In this document: piece after piece, positions 10,909 through 22,301 of the stretch | Layout of the letters: each line of letters begins with the position of its first letter | Numbering within the stretch: the stretch's first letter is position 1 | Assembly (NCBI GenBank): GCA_028673005.1 | Contig: CM054117.1 | Coordinates: 33,514,561-33,578,560 of the forward strand | Source: Tanypteryx hageni | Taxonomy: Eukaryota > Arthropoda > Insecta > Odonata > Petaluridae | Reading direction: 5' to 3' | Length of the DNA: 64,000 bases | The notes under the pieces: model-generated | Told to the model about the DNA's origin: nothing | The model's input: only the letters and a program-made list of their open reading frames with translations | Database searches by the model: none | Program-made: the position numbers and the translations under genes

Positions 10909-11739
10909 TTAGTTATGGTATTCAGCGAAGCAATTTCTGTCTTTTGTATAGCATAGGTGAACGTTACATGTAGTGCAAGTGTTATTAGTGCGATTTTCAA
11001 TTTTACCTTTAGCACAGTTTGCACATCTTTTACGTGTTTTCGCTTTCGCCATGGGATTTGAAGGCATGGAACTTTTCAGAAATACACGTTTTGCACTTGT
11101 CACCGTCGTAGGTATGGCCCTCTTCCTCGAAGAGAAATCGCCAATCAAAGATCGAGCTATGACCTGTCTGTACTCGAGGCAGGATAGTAAAGGGTCCACA
11201 GCACGTTTATTTTCGTGAAGTTTTGTGTAAATGATATGGGCATTATTGACAGCTATATCCAGAAGATCGAAAAATAGACGGAGGTAGTACTTTATCTTTG
11301 ATTTACGATCCAATTCGTAGCACACCTTGCGCTTATTCATAAGGTCAACACCGCCCATGTTTTCGTTGTACTTTATGCCAATTTCAGGGCACTTTACGTC
11401 AATCTTTTCAGCAGATCCTGCCTTTCGCCGCTTTAAAGTGGACGTAAGTATAGGCGATATAAAGTTTGCCAAAAGATGTACCGACTTGTTGTCCATCCAC
11501 TTTACATAGGATATACCATCGAAACTTTCAGTATAAATATCTCCTCTATTCATATTTTTATCTGATGGCGCAGATTTTAGAAGATGTTTTCGGTTAGGGC
11601 GAACAGTCCCGCATGCCTTGGTGTTCCGGTTTTTCAACTCGTATTGCAGCATGGGTGAGTTGAAAAAGTTATCGAAGTACACTTCACAACCTAAACCTTC
11701 AATGGCTTTTGTAAGCTCCAACACTACCGATTCGCCCAA
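10909..11739 (-). pseudogene. piggyBac transposase, C-terminal catalytic part
   Basis: A DDE-type transposase that cuts and pastes at TTAA. This 276-residue frame carries the second catalytic Asp in VYFDNFFNSP (residue 23) and the third in NMGGVDLMN (residue 132). It then has the helical YYLRLFFDLLDIAVNNAHIIY region and a C-terminal Cys-rich finger (CANC...CTTC...CY...C, about residues 237-272). The N-terminal part, including the first catalytic Asp, is in another frame upstream (11724-11966). A frameshift near 11780 separates the two. No usable start codon belongs to this frame, so it is a pseudogene. Confidence 0.85.
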
Positions 11740-11995
11740 CCCATATTCAGTTTCTGATGATTCTTTGCCCGTGTACAGATCAAATTAAAACAAATAGCCC
11801 GTTTAAGCATTAGCTCTGCACCACATTTTACAACCCATCTTATAGGTTTATTTCTAATATACTGTTTCATAATATTGTGCCGTTTGAATTTTATCATATG
11901 CTCGTCAACGGATTGGGTTTTGGTGTTATTCATCGCTTTTTGAAAAGAACTGTTCAGATGATCCATTACAGGCCTGATTTTATATGCTCTGCCAT
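11724..11995 (-). pseudogene. piggyBac transposase, segment with first catalytic Asp
   Basis: This frame reads NYGRAYKIRPVMDHLNSSF, then SVDEHMIKFKRHN, the piggyBac motif with the first catalytic Asp (SVDE). It leaves the correct frame near 11780, where GKESSETEYGLGESVV would continue in the frame of the downstream segment. The open frame extends upstream of the ATG at 11966. Only about 400 bp remain to the element's end, so most of the N-terminal region is deleted. Confidence 0.75.
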
Positions 11996-12418
11996 AGTTA
12001 GCGGTATTTCTATTTCCTTATAAATGTATTCCTTTACGTCCACAGGGACAACGGCGTCCCTTTGTGTTTTTGCTCGTTTTTATGGAATATTATTTCAAAA
12101 TTCTGTTGCAAAACATAATAAAACTATCATTTACTTACCATCAAATAAAAATATTACACCATAAACATATAACAAACAATATTCTATGCAGAAACACTTA
12201 TGAAAAAGTTTGAATACGCCGCGTTCTGAAAGTACGACTTGCCGCGAAAATTTCTTTTGACAGGTGACGTTTACGTAGGGTTTCCAGTAATAAAATTATC
12301 AAAAATACGTTCCAGAATACGCATTTTCTGAAAAAACATAGTTAAATAATGTTGGTTTACGTACACGATCAAGATTTTATGTGGGAACACATGTGTCCCA
12401 TGGTCGTGAAAGGGTTAA

Positions 12419-13317
12419 ACAGTGAAAGTTTGGTTAAAATTGAATCAGATGTTCAGACACTCTTTGCATGCATACAGATATAAGTATTCCTTTTCCTATT
12501 TTTCTATTATGGAATTCCATAAAGTAATGGCCTCTTCAGTGAATAATGCAGTAATATTAAAAGAAGAAAAATATTTAAAAAAATTTAAATGAACTAAGCA
12601 TAGGTTTTTTACTAAGAGAGCTAACAATGAAGATTGCCTCTCCACTCATATGAATGGAAGACTTGGGTCCAATTTCTGTTCGGGATCAGAATTTTTCTTA
12701 TGTCTCTGTTACACTTTATTGGTTGTTCCCCTTTATCAAAGTCTTCCAACAAAGATTGTGCCCTTAAATTTATTAAAACAGCATTTAAAATAAAGTTGTA
12801 TTGAATATTTAAAATATGTTACGTACAAGAGGGAAAAATACTTAAATGGGTAAGCAAACCATAAATGTACTTCATAAAGTTTTTTTGAGGTGTGAAAGTT
12901 TAATTAATATAGTATAAGCAACATATATTTTAATAAATAGTTATAACTCATTTGCAACAAATGATATATCAGCTAGATTTCTTGAGAATATTTTGCCAAA
13001 ATTTACAGTAATGTTTAAAAATCCTCATTAGTTGCATTTTAATGCTGGTTGAATTAAAACTTTTGCATTCAACATAAAAAGATTTTGACTTTTGATTTTA
13101 AAAGCATTTATCAATCATTTTGCACACTTGTATGATTTGAAACTTAAAAATATCTTTTATTACTTCAATTAATTATGATACTAAATAAAAAATGTCTCAA
13201 TTTTAATTTCTGAATTTCTTACTCCAGTTGATTAATTATAAAATTTATAAATAACTAAATAATAGACTAAAGTTATAGAAATAGAATAAAATACAATATG
13301 GATACTGTGAATTCAAC
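12419..13317. other. No gene recognised
   Basis: Very AT-rich DNA with frequent stops on all frames; no repeat family or gene recognised. Confidence 0.5.
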
Positions 13318-13323
13318 AGCATT

Positions 13324-13653
13324 GGTGGTGTTGCAATGGTGGAATGGTTAGAGCATTGGCCTTCCACGCAGCTGCCCTGGGTTCAAATCTGATGGAGGTT
13401 GGATTTTTCAGCCTGGGATTGTCCTTTCCCTCACTTGTGAGGTTTGAGACAACTGCACAAGTCAGCGTTCTGTCCTTCAGAAGGAATGTTAAGCAATTGG
13501 AAAACCTTTCCGCTATTCTTTGCAAAGAGTATGCCATTGCCGACACCAAGTTTCCCTCCTCCCTTCTGGGTGTGTGTGACTGGTGTGGAAGTATGAGTAG
13601 TTATGGTTGTATTAGTCCAAGAAGATGATTAGCCAGAAAAAACAAACAAAGGA
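13324..13653 (+). mobile_element. tRNA-derived SINE (family S1), full copy
   Basis: The head carries polymerase III promoter boxes: TGGTGGAATGGTTAGAGC (A-box-like) and GGTTCAAATCT (B-box-like). The body holds CAAGTCAGCGTTCTGTCCTT, and the 3' end reads GATTAGCCAGAAAAAACAAA. AGCATT flanks both sides (13318-13323 and 13654-13659) as a short possible target duplication. The body is shared with 19075-19306 and the head with 17563-17642. The open frames here belong to no protein. Confidence 0.8.
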
Positions 13654-13659
13654 GCATTT

Positions 13660-15780
13660 CACCAAGTTCTACTCCATACTTCACAACCAAAGTGTGCACA
13701 TGTTTCAAGGATGGTAATACAAATCCAAAATCAGGTAGATGAGTTGATATTCTAAACCAGGATAATTAGAAGAATTTCTTTAGGTATAATTACTACCTTA
13801 GATATTCCCATAAAATTAATGAAAAAGAGTACGGAAGAAAAGTTTAAAATGGCATTAAATACATTTTTGCTTAGGCATGGTTAATAATTCAATACGTTAC
13901 CGGGGAAGGGTCTGCGTGACTCCTGCTCCTCTTTATACATACTTGGCCTCTCCTTGTCTCCCCTGCTGAATATTATATTTAAAAAATTAATTAATAAAGT
14001 ATTTAATATTTATGTTCTAAATAAAAAATTGACTTATTTACATGACAAGTGCAATAAAATAAGCTAAAAAATATTTTTTCATTTTATTATTTTTAATTTT
14101 TAACAAAGTAATAATAAACTGGTTAAATATATTTTATATTTATTTTTATAATTAAGAGTTGGTGCAATAATATGTTAAGATATTCGCTAAAATAACTGTT
14201 CTCATAGGCTCTGGTAATATCTAAAAATGGTTGACACAATCTCTAAGGGGGTTCCAAATTTGATATTTCATAAGGCACTAATGTTAATGAGAGAATTTAT
14301 ATGCATAGTGCACTGTTCATATTTTTGTGGTAGTTATATTAGGGATATGAAATTAATGTAGCGTAATTCTCTAGTCTTGATCTCTTCAGCATTATAGAAT
14401 ATAAAATCTCCTAGTCACAAGTATTGAAACAGAGATATTAAAAACCAATTATGGAGCAAGTAATGTACTGGCCACATCAGATTTTTTAAATTTTGTTGTG
14501 CCTCTCCAAATATTTATATGCTATCTCCCTCACAGCTGGGAGGCTAGTAACATCCCTGTATGCTACCAAAACTAGAGCAGGATTTTCAAAATAGTAGTAT
14601 GCTTGCAAATACTCAGCAGATGATGACTGCCATAGACAGACTTTGAATTGATCATCAGCAAGGCATTAAAATTCAAACCAATTGAGGAAAGGTTAGGTAT
14701 TCCTAGTAAGCTCTAATTGCAATATAATTTTTCTTTGATTGAAACTAGGAAAAATGATGTAGTAGTAGTATGGAGTTCAAATTTAACATTTAAAAAATGT
14801 TATGTGAATTGATGGTAAACTTTTCAATGTTGATAATGGTGAAATTTTTGTATTTTTATGGAGCAGAATGAAGTACAAAAATATTAAATTGTACTATACT
14901 GCGATTATAGGTTAGTGAATTATAACTATTTTGAGGATTAAATATTTATTCTCTGGAATAGTGTCCTCCAAAAAAATTTCTCTATTCTGAAAAATCTGGA
15001 AAATATCAGGGAATAATATATGGCAAACAAATGACTGGTGAGGTGTAACAGAAAGGCTAACCTCAATATCAGAAAAATTTTGATCTTCACACTAATGACC
15101 ATGTTTGATGACTTGGGTCTAGCCTTTGGTATATTAATTACATGTGTAGCAAAATTCATAACATACATCAAGTATCGATTCTTGCACTGAAAAAAATTAA
15201 AATTATTGATATTTTAACATAGAAGTTATGCATAAAAATCTCAACAAAATAACTCCAAAAGGTTTTGATAATGTGGAAGATTGCTTCACCTCAATATTCT
15301 TATTTCCTTCTCCTATGTTATGAAACAATATATAATTGCATTCTCTTACTTTAAATTATCCTTCAAGACCACAGATCAAATGGAAGGAGGAATGTCGAGG
15401 CCTAATGAAGTGAGGATGAGATTGGTAGTATGTATCTTAAGAAGAGATTTAGAAACATATTTTGGACAGTAATATTAGAAAAATTTGATGTAAAGAGACA
15501 GATAGTAGAAGGATCCTGAAACTCAGACTCAAAAATCCATTGATATATATATACTCATGACATGCTTAACAGAGCCCAATCAGTTTCCACCTAACTTATG
15601 AAACATGGAATTAAAAAAATGTTTTTCAGTGATTTATTCAGATCAGTATCACACAGAATCACCAAGATGAAGTCAATATATAATATAAAACATGCTGATC
15701 ATCTTAAGTTGTGTCAGTTTAACTCAGTAGATGGTGCCCAAAGGTTATTCGAGTGAAGTAGTTATGTGAGTAAGGCATGG
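13660..15780. other. No gene recognised
   Basis: AT-rich sequence with scattered short open frames on both strands; no family resemblance, repeat pair or splice-supported exon seen. Confidence 0.5.
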
Positions 15781-16515
15781 ATTTAGGGAGCATGAAGCCC
15801 CTAGGCCAGTGCTAGACATTTCAACACCCTAGGTAAACTTCTCTTTTGGTGCCCCTATTCTATTGCTAATTTTTTCTAATAATCTCAGTAAAAATATACT
15901 TTCTTCGGTAATTGCACATGTCCAACGAAATATACATGTATATAGAATAAACATTATAAAAGATGAAGTTTTTGTTTTTCGTTATGTTGAATAATTTACA
16001 AAGCTGCAATAATTTATATATTATTTCAAGGATTTTTAGTAACTTCAATTTGTATGGCTATTAAGGTAAATGCACCAACCTAGCTAATCAAAATTTTAGC
16101 CAGTGGAGTCAATTTTTTCTTTTTTTCAACGTTTCTTTCTTTGCGCGTGGGTTATGCAGCTTGGGCTGCAATCACCTTGGTTTTGAAGGAGCTTCAGGTA
16201 ATCCTTTTGAGAACTCACTATGTCTTCCATAGCATTCAGAATTCGTTTCATTTCTTTGGATAGTTGGCTCTAGCTGCTTACATTATTTTCTATCCATTTC
16301 TCAACCGCTATTTATTTTTTATTTTTCCACCATTGAGACGTCATATGATTAGGAAATGGTATTTGTTTATTTTAAGCAATTTTATGCATGGATTTCAGTT
16401 CTCTTTAGCGCCTTTTCTACCATGGCACCCCTAGGCAATTGACTACTTTGCTACCCACTAGTGCTTCCCCTAGGCAATAATGGTTTGCGAGACCCCTAGG
16501 AGATAGTACTTTGCG
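15781..16515. repeat. Possible degenerate inverted-end element
   Basis: CCCCTAGG-containing stretches cluster at both ends: GAAGCCCCTAGGCCAGTGC near 15800, and CACCCCTAGGCAATTGACTA, CCCCTAGGCAATAATGG and GACCCCTAGGAG near 16420-16500. This suggests an old transposon rich in CCTAGG words, but proper terminal repeats and target duplications could not be defined. Confidence 0.25.
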
Positions 16516-17560
16516 TGGTCTGCGACTTGAGAATTCAGATTAAATTTTATGGAGGAAAGCATGCTATAAAATTCTAAATAATTTTTATGCATATACTATA
16601 TTTAAAATATAGTGGGTGGGTTTCTGAGGTCGATTTGGATTTCAGCTCAAAAGTCTTCGAGTGGAACCCTTAGAGATAATAATTTTTTCAGGTGAAATCG
16701 GTCTTTGCCAACTATTGTTTATGATATCTCTGTCATCATTTAGGATAAATGACGGCTACTTTGTGCTTGGACTTATCATACTCAATATATAAATTTCTTT
16801 CCCTTTTCACATTAAGCTGCTGACTTTGTTAACGCTAACTCTCTCATGACTATAGATGCTATGCCTTCAGGTGCACAAGGCCCCCAGAGGCACGAATTTA
16901 CCGAGTTGATCCACAACTTTAATTAAATTACCAATTGGTTAATTGGAGGGTGTTTTTCCCCTCAATATTTTACATTGATTATAATGAAGAAGTTGGCAAA
17001 ATAAATCGGGCAACGCTTTCACAATATATAACATAGAAAATAAAATTTTGAAAATTGTACTTCATTCTCTAAAACACTGCTATAAATAGGTTAATATGAT
17101 GTCTCTCACATATTTATAAAAGGTTTTGAATTTGACATGAAAAAATGTATAAATAGAGAGATGTAGCTGAAAGTTAAGGCACCCATGGAAAAATTTTAGA
17201 AAGCATCTTTATTGTCTACATTACGTGAAATAGTTATTTGGTACACTGCAATAAATAATAATTCAAAGAAGACTAAAATAAGTTTAATATTTGATCATCA
17301 AATAAATATTTATTTAAGCAAAAATGTATTTTTGATATCATTTCCGGGAGTCATTTGGCACTATTTTGCTAGCGGCTCCTATTGCAAATGCCACCTTAGA
17401 GACCCCCTAGTTATGGTACTAAACAGAATTAAGGGTCTTCCCGTAGAAACTGTACTCGGACCGTATAAGGGTCTTCTATTTTAAATTGCTCTTCAAAGAG
17501 GAAGACAAAGAGAGAGCGTGTATGAGAGAGAGAGTGTATATGACAGAGAGAGAGAGAATA
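16516..17560. other. No gene recognised; AG repeat at the right edge
   Basis: AT-rich with no recognised gene. A short GAGA-rich run sits at about 17504-17560, directly before the SINE insertion. Confidence 0.45.
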
Positions 17561-17789
17561 GGGGGTGGCAGAGTAGTTAGTGCACTGGCCATCCACACAG
17601 TGGTCCCAGGTTCGAATCTGATGAATGTCGGATTTTTAGCCTACTTTACAGAATAGAAATAGGCTTATAGTTTTGTCGTTGTGTCTTCTGTGTGCCCGTC
17701 CCCCTATTAACTTTTGAACCAATACACCGATTTTCATGAAACTTAGTGGAAATCTCTTGCTACATCCCAAGGATTTTTTGTTGCCAAGA

Positions 17790-18090
17790 TTTAAGTCCCG
17801 AGTTCGATTCCAGGAACTATCCTTCACATTTGCTTTACATGGAAAATCTGAAATCCATCGTGCAGAGTAATTTTCTCTTGCACATTAAAATATCTTAGAA
17901 TTGTAATATTGGAGCGAGTTTTATACTATTCTCTGGGGAAAGGAATGAAGATTTTAATTTTTATCGTAGAATTTACCTTATCGATTGTATTTCTTAAAAT
18001 TTCGCGTAAATACTGGCGATTTTGCAGTTTTTATCACTCATTACGAGAGTGATGCCATAGCAACAACTATTGTTGGACTCAGATTCGGTA
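17790..18090 (+). repeat. Dispersed repeat R1, copy 2
   Basis: Second copy of the repeat at 1-340, starting with CCCGAGTTCGATTCCAGG. Confidence 0.6.
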
Positions 18091-18151
18091 TATATCGACG
18101 TTTCTTACAGAGGAGGAGGAGGATACTAATGTTTAGGCACTTCCAGATGTG

Positions 18152-18782
18152 CTGGAGATTCGAAATTTTTTTCTTATGTAGGATTTTGTGCAAAACCGAT
18201 TAGAAAAAACGAAAATCTTGAAAAATGACAACAATGCGGCCGCTAAAAATTCGCAATTGTTGAAACAAATTTTTAAGGTATACGCATTTCCGAATGTGCT
18301 ACGGAGCTGAAATTATTTTTAGAGGTAGGATTTGTAAAAAAACGAAATAGGCATTATACAAAATTTGATATTTTAATTTGTTTGGCAGTTAAAAATTCTT
18401 AAAGTTTAAACAAATAGATAACTGTTTAGGTACTACGGGATGAGCTAAGAAGCTGAAAATTTCAAGTTATTTACAGAGTAGTGCATTTGCACCAATACAC
18501 ATTTCAATCTCTCCATATATGAATTGCGGCGGCCGTTAAAAATGTTTAAAATTTAAACAATTAGAAAATTATTATTTCACTTATAGAAGTGCTACAACTT
18601 TAAAATTTGGCATAAAAGTGTAGCATTAGTACCCCATAATGGAGAAAGTATAAAATTCTTAAATTGCAAAGTTTGGGGATTGTTTTAATCTATTACTTTT
18701 ACATAAGGGAAAAACGAAAATCGCTGCGAAGTTGAAATCTTTAGAATTAAAAATATATTTTTAATGATGAAATATCTGTCTG
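18152..18782 (+). repeat. Dispersed repeat R3, copy 1
   Basis: Matches 21446-21835 in inverted orientation. Shared blocks include TAGGATTTTGTGCAAAACCG, GCGGCCGCTAAAAATTCGC, GCGGCGGCCGTTAA, ATTAGTACCCCATAATGG and GATGAAATATCTGTCTGA. The second copy lacks about 200 bp corresponding to roughly 18250-18490. No coding capacity. Confidence 0.8.
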
Positions 18783-19317
18783 AAAAATGAATGTTTTTTC
18801 AAGGTGAGATGATATGCTTGCAGAATGCAAGCACCTTCTACTAGTATTCTAATACGTACACGCGTCATTTTGCCGCACAAATACGCGTGATCAATTAATA
18901 TTCCGCTCGAATCTATTTGCAGTATTTTATAACGCTAAATTATGAAATTTGGGAACACAAAGAGCTACATATATATCCGCGATGACTTAAAGCTATTAAA
19001 GCCAATATAAGTATTAAATAAATGATGAAATGGAATGTAGGCATCATAAATTCTGTTTGGATCACCTTGTTCTACCTGGGATCGTCCCGTCCCCTATGTA
19101 TTCGCTTTGAGGAGACCGCGCAAGTCAGCGCTCCGTCCTTCAGAAGGGACATCAAGCAGTTGGTCCCTAGGTCCTCTTCGTTAGAAGTAGGCAAATGCCA
19201 GCACCTGGATTCCTTCCTCCCTTTTGAGTGTGTATGTTTTGAAAGGAGTTAAGGTTATAATTATCCAAGAGGTTGATTAGCCAGAAATACACACAAACAC
19301 ACAAGGGAGAGAATAGG

Positions 19318-20750
19318 ATAGAGCGCAGAGGGAGATTAAAGGAGTGGGACCCTAAGTCGTCAGTCTCATCCGAAAATCACTGATGATTCCTTCTTTGCCT
19401 ACCCCTCTCAGCATATTCTCTCTTATACGTTTTTTCAATCCGCTTTCACTCAATCTTCCACTTAAATCCTTCACTCTTTGCTCTTCTCCCTCCATTCATT
19501 TCTTCTCTCTCCCCCTCATTTCTCCATTTTTTTCACTCCTCTTTCACTCTCTCTCTTTGCATCAATTCTTTACTCCAAATCCGACTCCGTGCGCCATATA
19601 AAGCCGCGATACGGCGGCGTTGAAAAGCTTTGAAAAGAGGATTCGCGAGAGAAGACAACAACATCGCAAAGCGTCTCCCGGCAGATTCGAGAGACTTGGT
19701 TTCTGATCACGGCGATTTTTTTAGGAGAGAAATATCTTGAATATTTGACGTACTCACAGCTTTTGCTGCAGATGTTTGGCCAAAATGTGACCTTTAGTTT
19801 CTGTCAATGACAAGCATAGAAGGAGCGGTAACCAAGGGCGTCGTTCGTTCACATGGTGACGGGCAAATGTAACAAGGACGTGAGGGGAATGATCTACTGT
19901 TAAAGGCATTGGAATGGAATAGTTGGAACGCTCGTCTAGTGTCCCGTGATACATATCCTATAGAGATAGGGAATTTCAGGGTGAGTTTGCGGGATCCGTG
20001 GAGAGATTATTTTAATGGCATTCACAGTGAGATTCGATCCAAAAAGAAAAATGTTGGAGGAATGTGTCAAGGTGCCTCTAAAGGCATATGTAAACTAGCT
20101 TGGAGTACGCCTTTCCTCATAGATTTAATGTGTTATATGAATTCACTCCCTCAAAAAGTCAGTTACAAAATAGATATGTAATGTAAATAAATAGATTGGG
20201 CTGCGAATCGATGCGGGGATATATATACTCTCTGATGTCACAAACAATAACGTCTTTCCTGGCCAATCCGGAATGCATCGCTACAGTTCTACCTTTTACC
20301 AGCCTCCATTCCGAGAAGTGGGCTGGACGCTAGCGACATACGTAAATGCGTTTCCGGAAATGCCATTCGATGAGTATCGTTGCATTGAGGCGTCCTGATG
20401 TTTACGTTCTAGAAATGATTGACTGTTAGAGACTACCTATCAGGCGTTTCTCGAGGCATAGCGGCGAATGCAAAGCGGAGATAAGGAAGTTTTCTCTTTC
20501 CTTCCGAAAAAATTCTTTCAAAAATGATTTTTCGCAAGGAAATCGAGCAGTTCTTGAGAAACGGCGTACCAGAAGGCTGTCGCCGCTCAATATACCTTAA
20601 AGGAGATCGTATCTTAGAGTTTCACGTGAATCCATGCAAACAAATCTCCCTGTTTTTTATAAGTTTCCTTGTAAGGAAAAAAGAGATTCCGCATCGATGC
20701 CAAGACGTGAGAAGGGTTCGTTCGGTTTCGAACTACGATACGGTCTGACG
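19318..20750. other. No gene recognised; pyrimidine-rich run and a possible TATA box
   Basis: A C/T-rich stretch occupies 19380-19580. It is followed by GCGCCATATAAAGCC at about 19590 and a GC-richer purine stretch, which could be a promoter but has no gene attached. Open frames at 19383-19601, 19909-20181 and 20524-20748 are unrecognised; the first is low-complexity. Confidence 0.35.
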
Positions 20751-20759
20751 AACAATGGC

Positions 20760-21283
20760 CGAGTGGCGGAACAACCGCACCAGGCTCCATAGCGTTAAGG
20801 CGCCTTTAATCTTGGAAGTTTTGCAAATATTGTCGCGTAAATACTTTTCAAACGCCGCCGAACGAGTGAAGTTCATGAATTCTATTTCGGTGCTGCCTGC
20901 ACCCCTACAGGCATAGTGCGCAGACATACCAAATGTCTACTGCCTCTCTCTTTACTCCTGTACACCGGTATCAATTGCAGGACAGCCGCACGGGTCGTGT
21001 GACATGGGCGACCGTTCGGGGCCCAAGGGTCCGGAAGGGCGCCATTTCTCAGTCCCTGCTATTTATCCTTTAACGTACGACCTTCATCATGTGACGGCAC
21101 AAACTATATTCCTTCGAGTTTTCTACTTGATGATAAATATTGATAAGGCTTTCCTTTCGGATATTTATTAAACACATCGCACATAAGAAACTCGTTTCCA
21201 TGGTGCCCGAATTTCCATTATCAAAATGTTGAAAAATTCTCGTATTTTCTGGCATCAAAAGAAATTTTTAAGGTAATTCGGAA
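20760..21283 (+). repeat. Dispersed repeat R4, copy 1
   Basis: Matches 26650-27130 on the same strand. Shared blocks are GGAAGTTTTGCAAATATTGTC, AAACGCCGCCGAACGAG, GGGGCCCAAG with a TCCGGAA neighbour, and TACGACCTT plus TCAT(C/A)TGACG. The last part (21110-21283) also resembles 27460-27600, including the ATTTATTA and CATTA(C/T)CAAAAT blocks. It ends at the first (TA)n palindrome. Confidence 0.7.
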
Positions 21284-21295
21284 CGGATTCTCTTT

Positions 21296-21357
<62 letters not shown>

Positions 21358-21369
21358 AAAGAGAATCCG
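21284..21369. repeat. (TA)n palindrome 1
   Basis: CGGATTCTCTTTTCG, then about 56 bp of alternating AT, then CGAAAAGAGAATCCG. This is a perfect palindrome of 86 bp with unique 15-nt arms. It could form a cruciform, and its repeat length is likely polymorphic. Confidence 0.95.
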
Positions 21370-21373
21370 AAAT

Positions 21374-21385
21374 ATGAAATATCTG

Positions 21386-21449
<64 letters not shown>

Positions 21450-21461
21450 CAGATATTTCAT
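21374..21461. repeat. (TA)n palindrome 2
   Basis: ATGAAATATCTGTCTGA, alternating TA, then TCAGACAGATATTTCAT. This perfect 88-bp palindrome starts only 4 bp after palindrome 1. Its right arm is the true end of repeat R3 (compare 18764-18782); its left arm looks like a copied-back inverse of that end. Confidence 0.95.
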
Positions 21462-21835
21462 CATTACAAATATTTTTTAATTCTAAAGATTTCACCTCCG
21501 CAGCGATTTTTGTTTTTCCTTTATGTAAAAATAATAGATTAAAACAATCCCCAAACTTTGCAATTTTAAGAATTTTATACTTTCTCCATTATGGGGTACT
21601 AATGCTACACATTTCTGCCAAATTTTAAAGTTGTAGCACTTTTAGAAATGAAACAATTTTCTAATTGTTTAAATTTTAAACATTCTTAACGGCCGCCGCA
21701 ATATATTTATGGAGAGATTCAAATGTTTATTTGTGCGAATTTTTAGCGGCCGCAGTGTTGCACTTTTTCAAGATTTTCGTTTTTTCTAGTCGGTTTTGCA
21801 CAAAATCCTACCTAAGAAAGAAATTTCGAATCTCG
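21446..21835 (-). repeat. Dispersed repeat R3, copy 2 (inverted)
   Basis: Inverted copy of 18152-18782 with an internal deletion. It begins in the right arm of (TA)n palindrome 2 and runs to the AAATTTCGAATCTCGC block. Confidence 0.8.
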
Positions 21836-22095
21836 CCATTGGGGAAGACTTCTTAAATACTTTCATACTTTATCTAGTACCCGGCATCTCTCTCCTACGG
21901 AATTCCTTATTTTGTCCCGCGATCCCCTTCTCTTACCTTTGTTTCTCTTTAGATAGAAGCCAACTCACTTTCTTGAGTTAAAGTAGGGGTTTTTTCCGCG
22001 ATGCCTCAGTGAGGACGCTTAGTGTTGGAGGTTTACTACTCTGTTAGCCCTTCTTCACCGTAAATACCTCAATTCGAGAATGGAGAATCATGCTG

Positions 22096-22167
22096 GCTTG
22101 ATAGCTTAGTTGGTTAAAGCACCTATCCGGCAAATGGGGAGACCCGGGTTCGATTCCCGTTCAAGTA
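22096..22167 (+). tRNA. tRNA-like cloverleaf, probably a SINE head
   Basis: A cloverleaf can be drawn: acceptor GCTTGA with TCAAGT, D stem GCTT with AAGC, a 5-bp anticodon stem CCTAT/ATGGG, loop CCGGCAA, and T stem CGGG with CCCG around TTCGATT. The A box TAGCTTAGTTGG and B box GGTTCGATTCC are near-ideal. Against a working tRNA: the base before the anticodon is C rather than T, the nominal anticodon GGC (Ala) is unusual, and the acceptor has only six pairs. A T-rich tail follows. It could be a tRNA pseudogene or the start of a SINE. Confidence 0.5.
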
Positions 22168-22301
22168 CAGGGTTTTTTCTCCTTCTCAAAGTTCAGATTT
22201 CAGTTTCAGATTTATGCCCGCATGCATAAAAAGTCTTCTCAACACCTTTGTTTCTCCCTGAATGGAATGTACTACATAGATCCCTAGCTCCTTATAGTTC
22301 C

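Larger units (their letters stand above)
10721..12414 (-). mobile_element. piggyBac element 1, internally deleted
   Basis: Bounded by TTAA at 10717-10720 and 12415-12418, the target duplicated by piggyBac. The ends CCCTTTCAGGACCA and TGGTCGTGAAAGGG form 14-bp inverted repeats with one mismatch. At 1694 bp it is shorter than a typical autonomous copy (about 2.4 kb). The transposase lies on the minus strand and lacks most of its N-terminal part. It landed just downstream of the truncated RTE endonuclease. Confidence 0.92.
17643..19074. mobile_element. 1.4 kb unidentified insertion inside the SINE
   Basis: It lies exactly where the S1 SINE body is interrupted, between AGCCT and CCTGGG, with CCT possibly duplicated. 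It contains repeat R1 (17790-18090) and repeat R3 (18152-18782). The left end is ACTTTACAGAATAG and the right end is CACCTTGTTCTA; no terminal inverted repeat is obvious. No coding region is recognised, so the class is unknown. R1 and R3 also occur elsewhere in the window. Confidence 0.55.
17563..19306 (+). mobile_element. SINE family S1, second copy, split by an insertion
   Basis: The head at 17563-17642 has the A-box-like GTGGCAGAGTAGTTAGTGC and a perfect B-box GGTTCGAATC. The body resumes at 19075 with CCTGGGATCGTCCC and ends GATTAGCCAGAAATACACAC. The whole is flanked by an exact 11-bp duplication GAGAGAATAGG (17552-17562 and 19307-19317). This shows one SINE insertion that was later split by DNA at about 17643-19074. 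Confidence 0.8.

Noticed and set aside
21255..21628. Tyr-Ile repeat frames on both strands
   Set aside because: Translations of alternating TA repeats.
22096..22167. Functional tRNA-Ala gene
   Set aside because: C instead of T before the anticodon, unusual GGC anticodon, shortened acceptor stem; kept only as a tRNA-like sequence.
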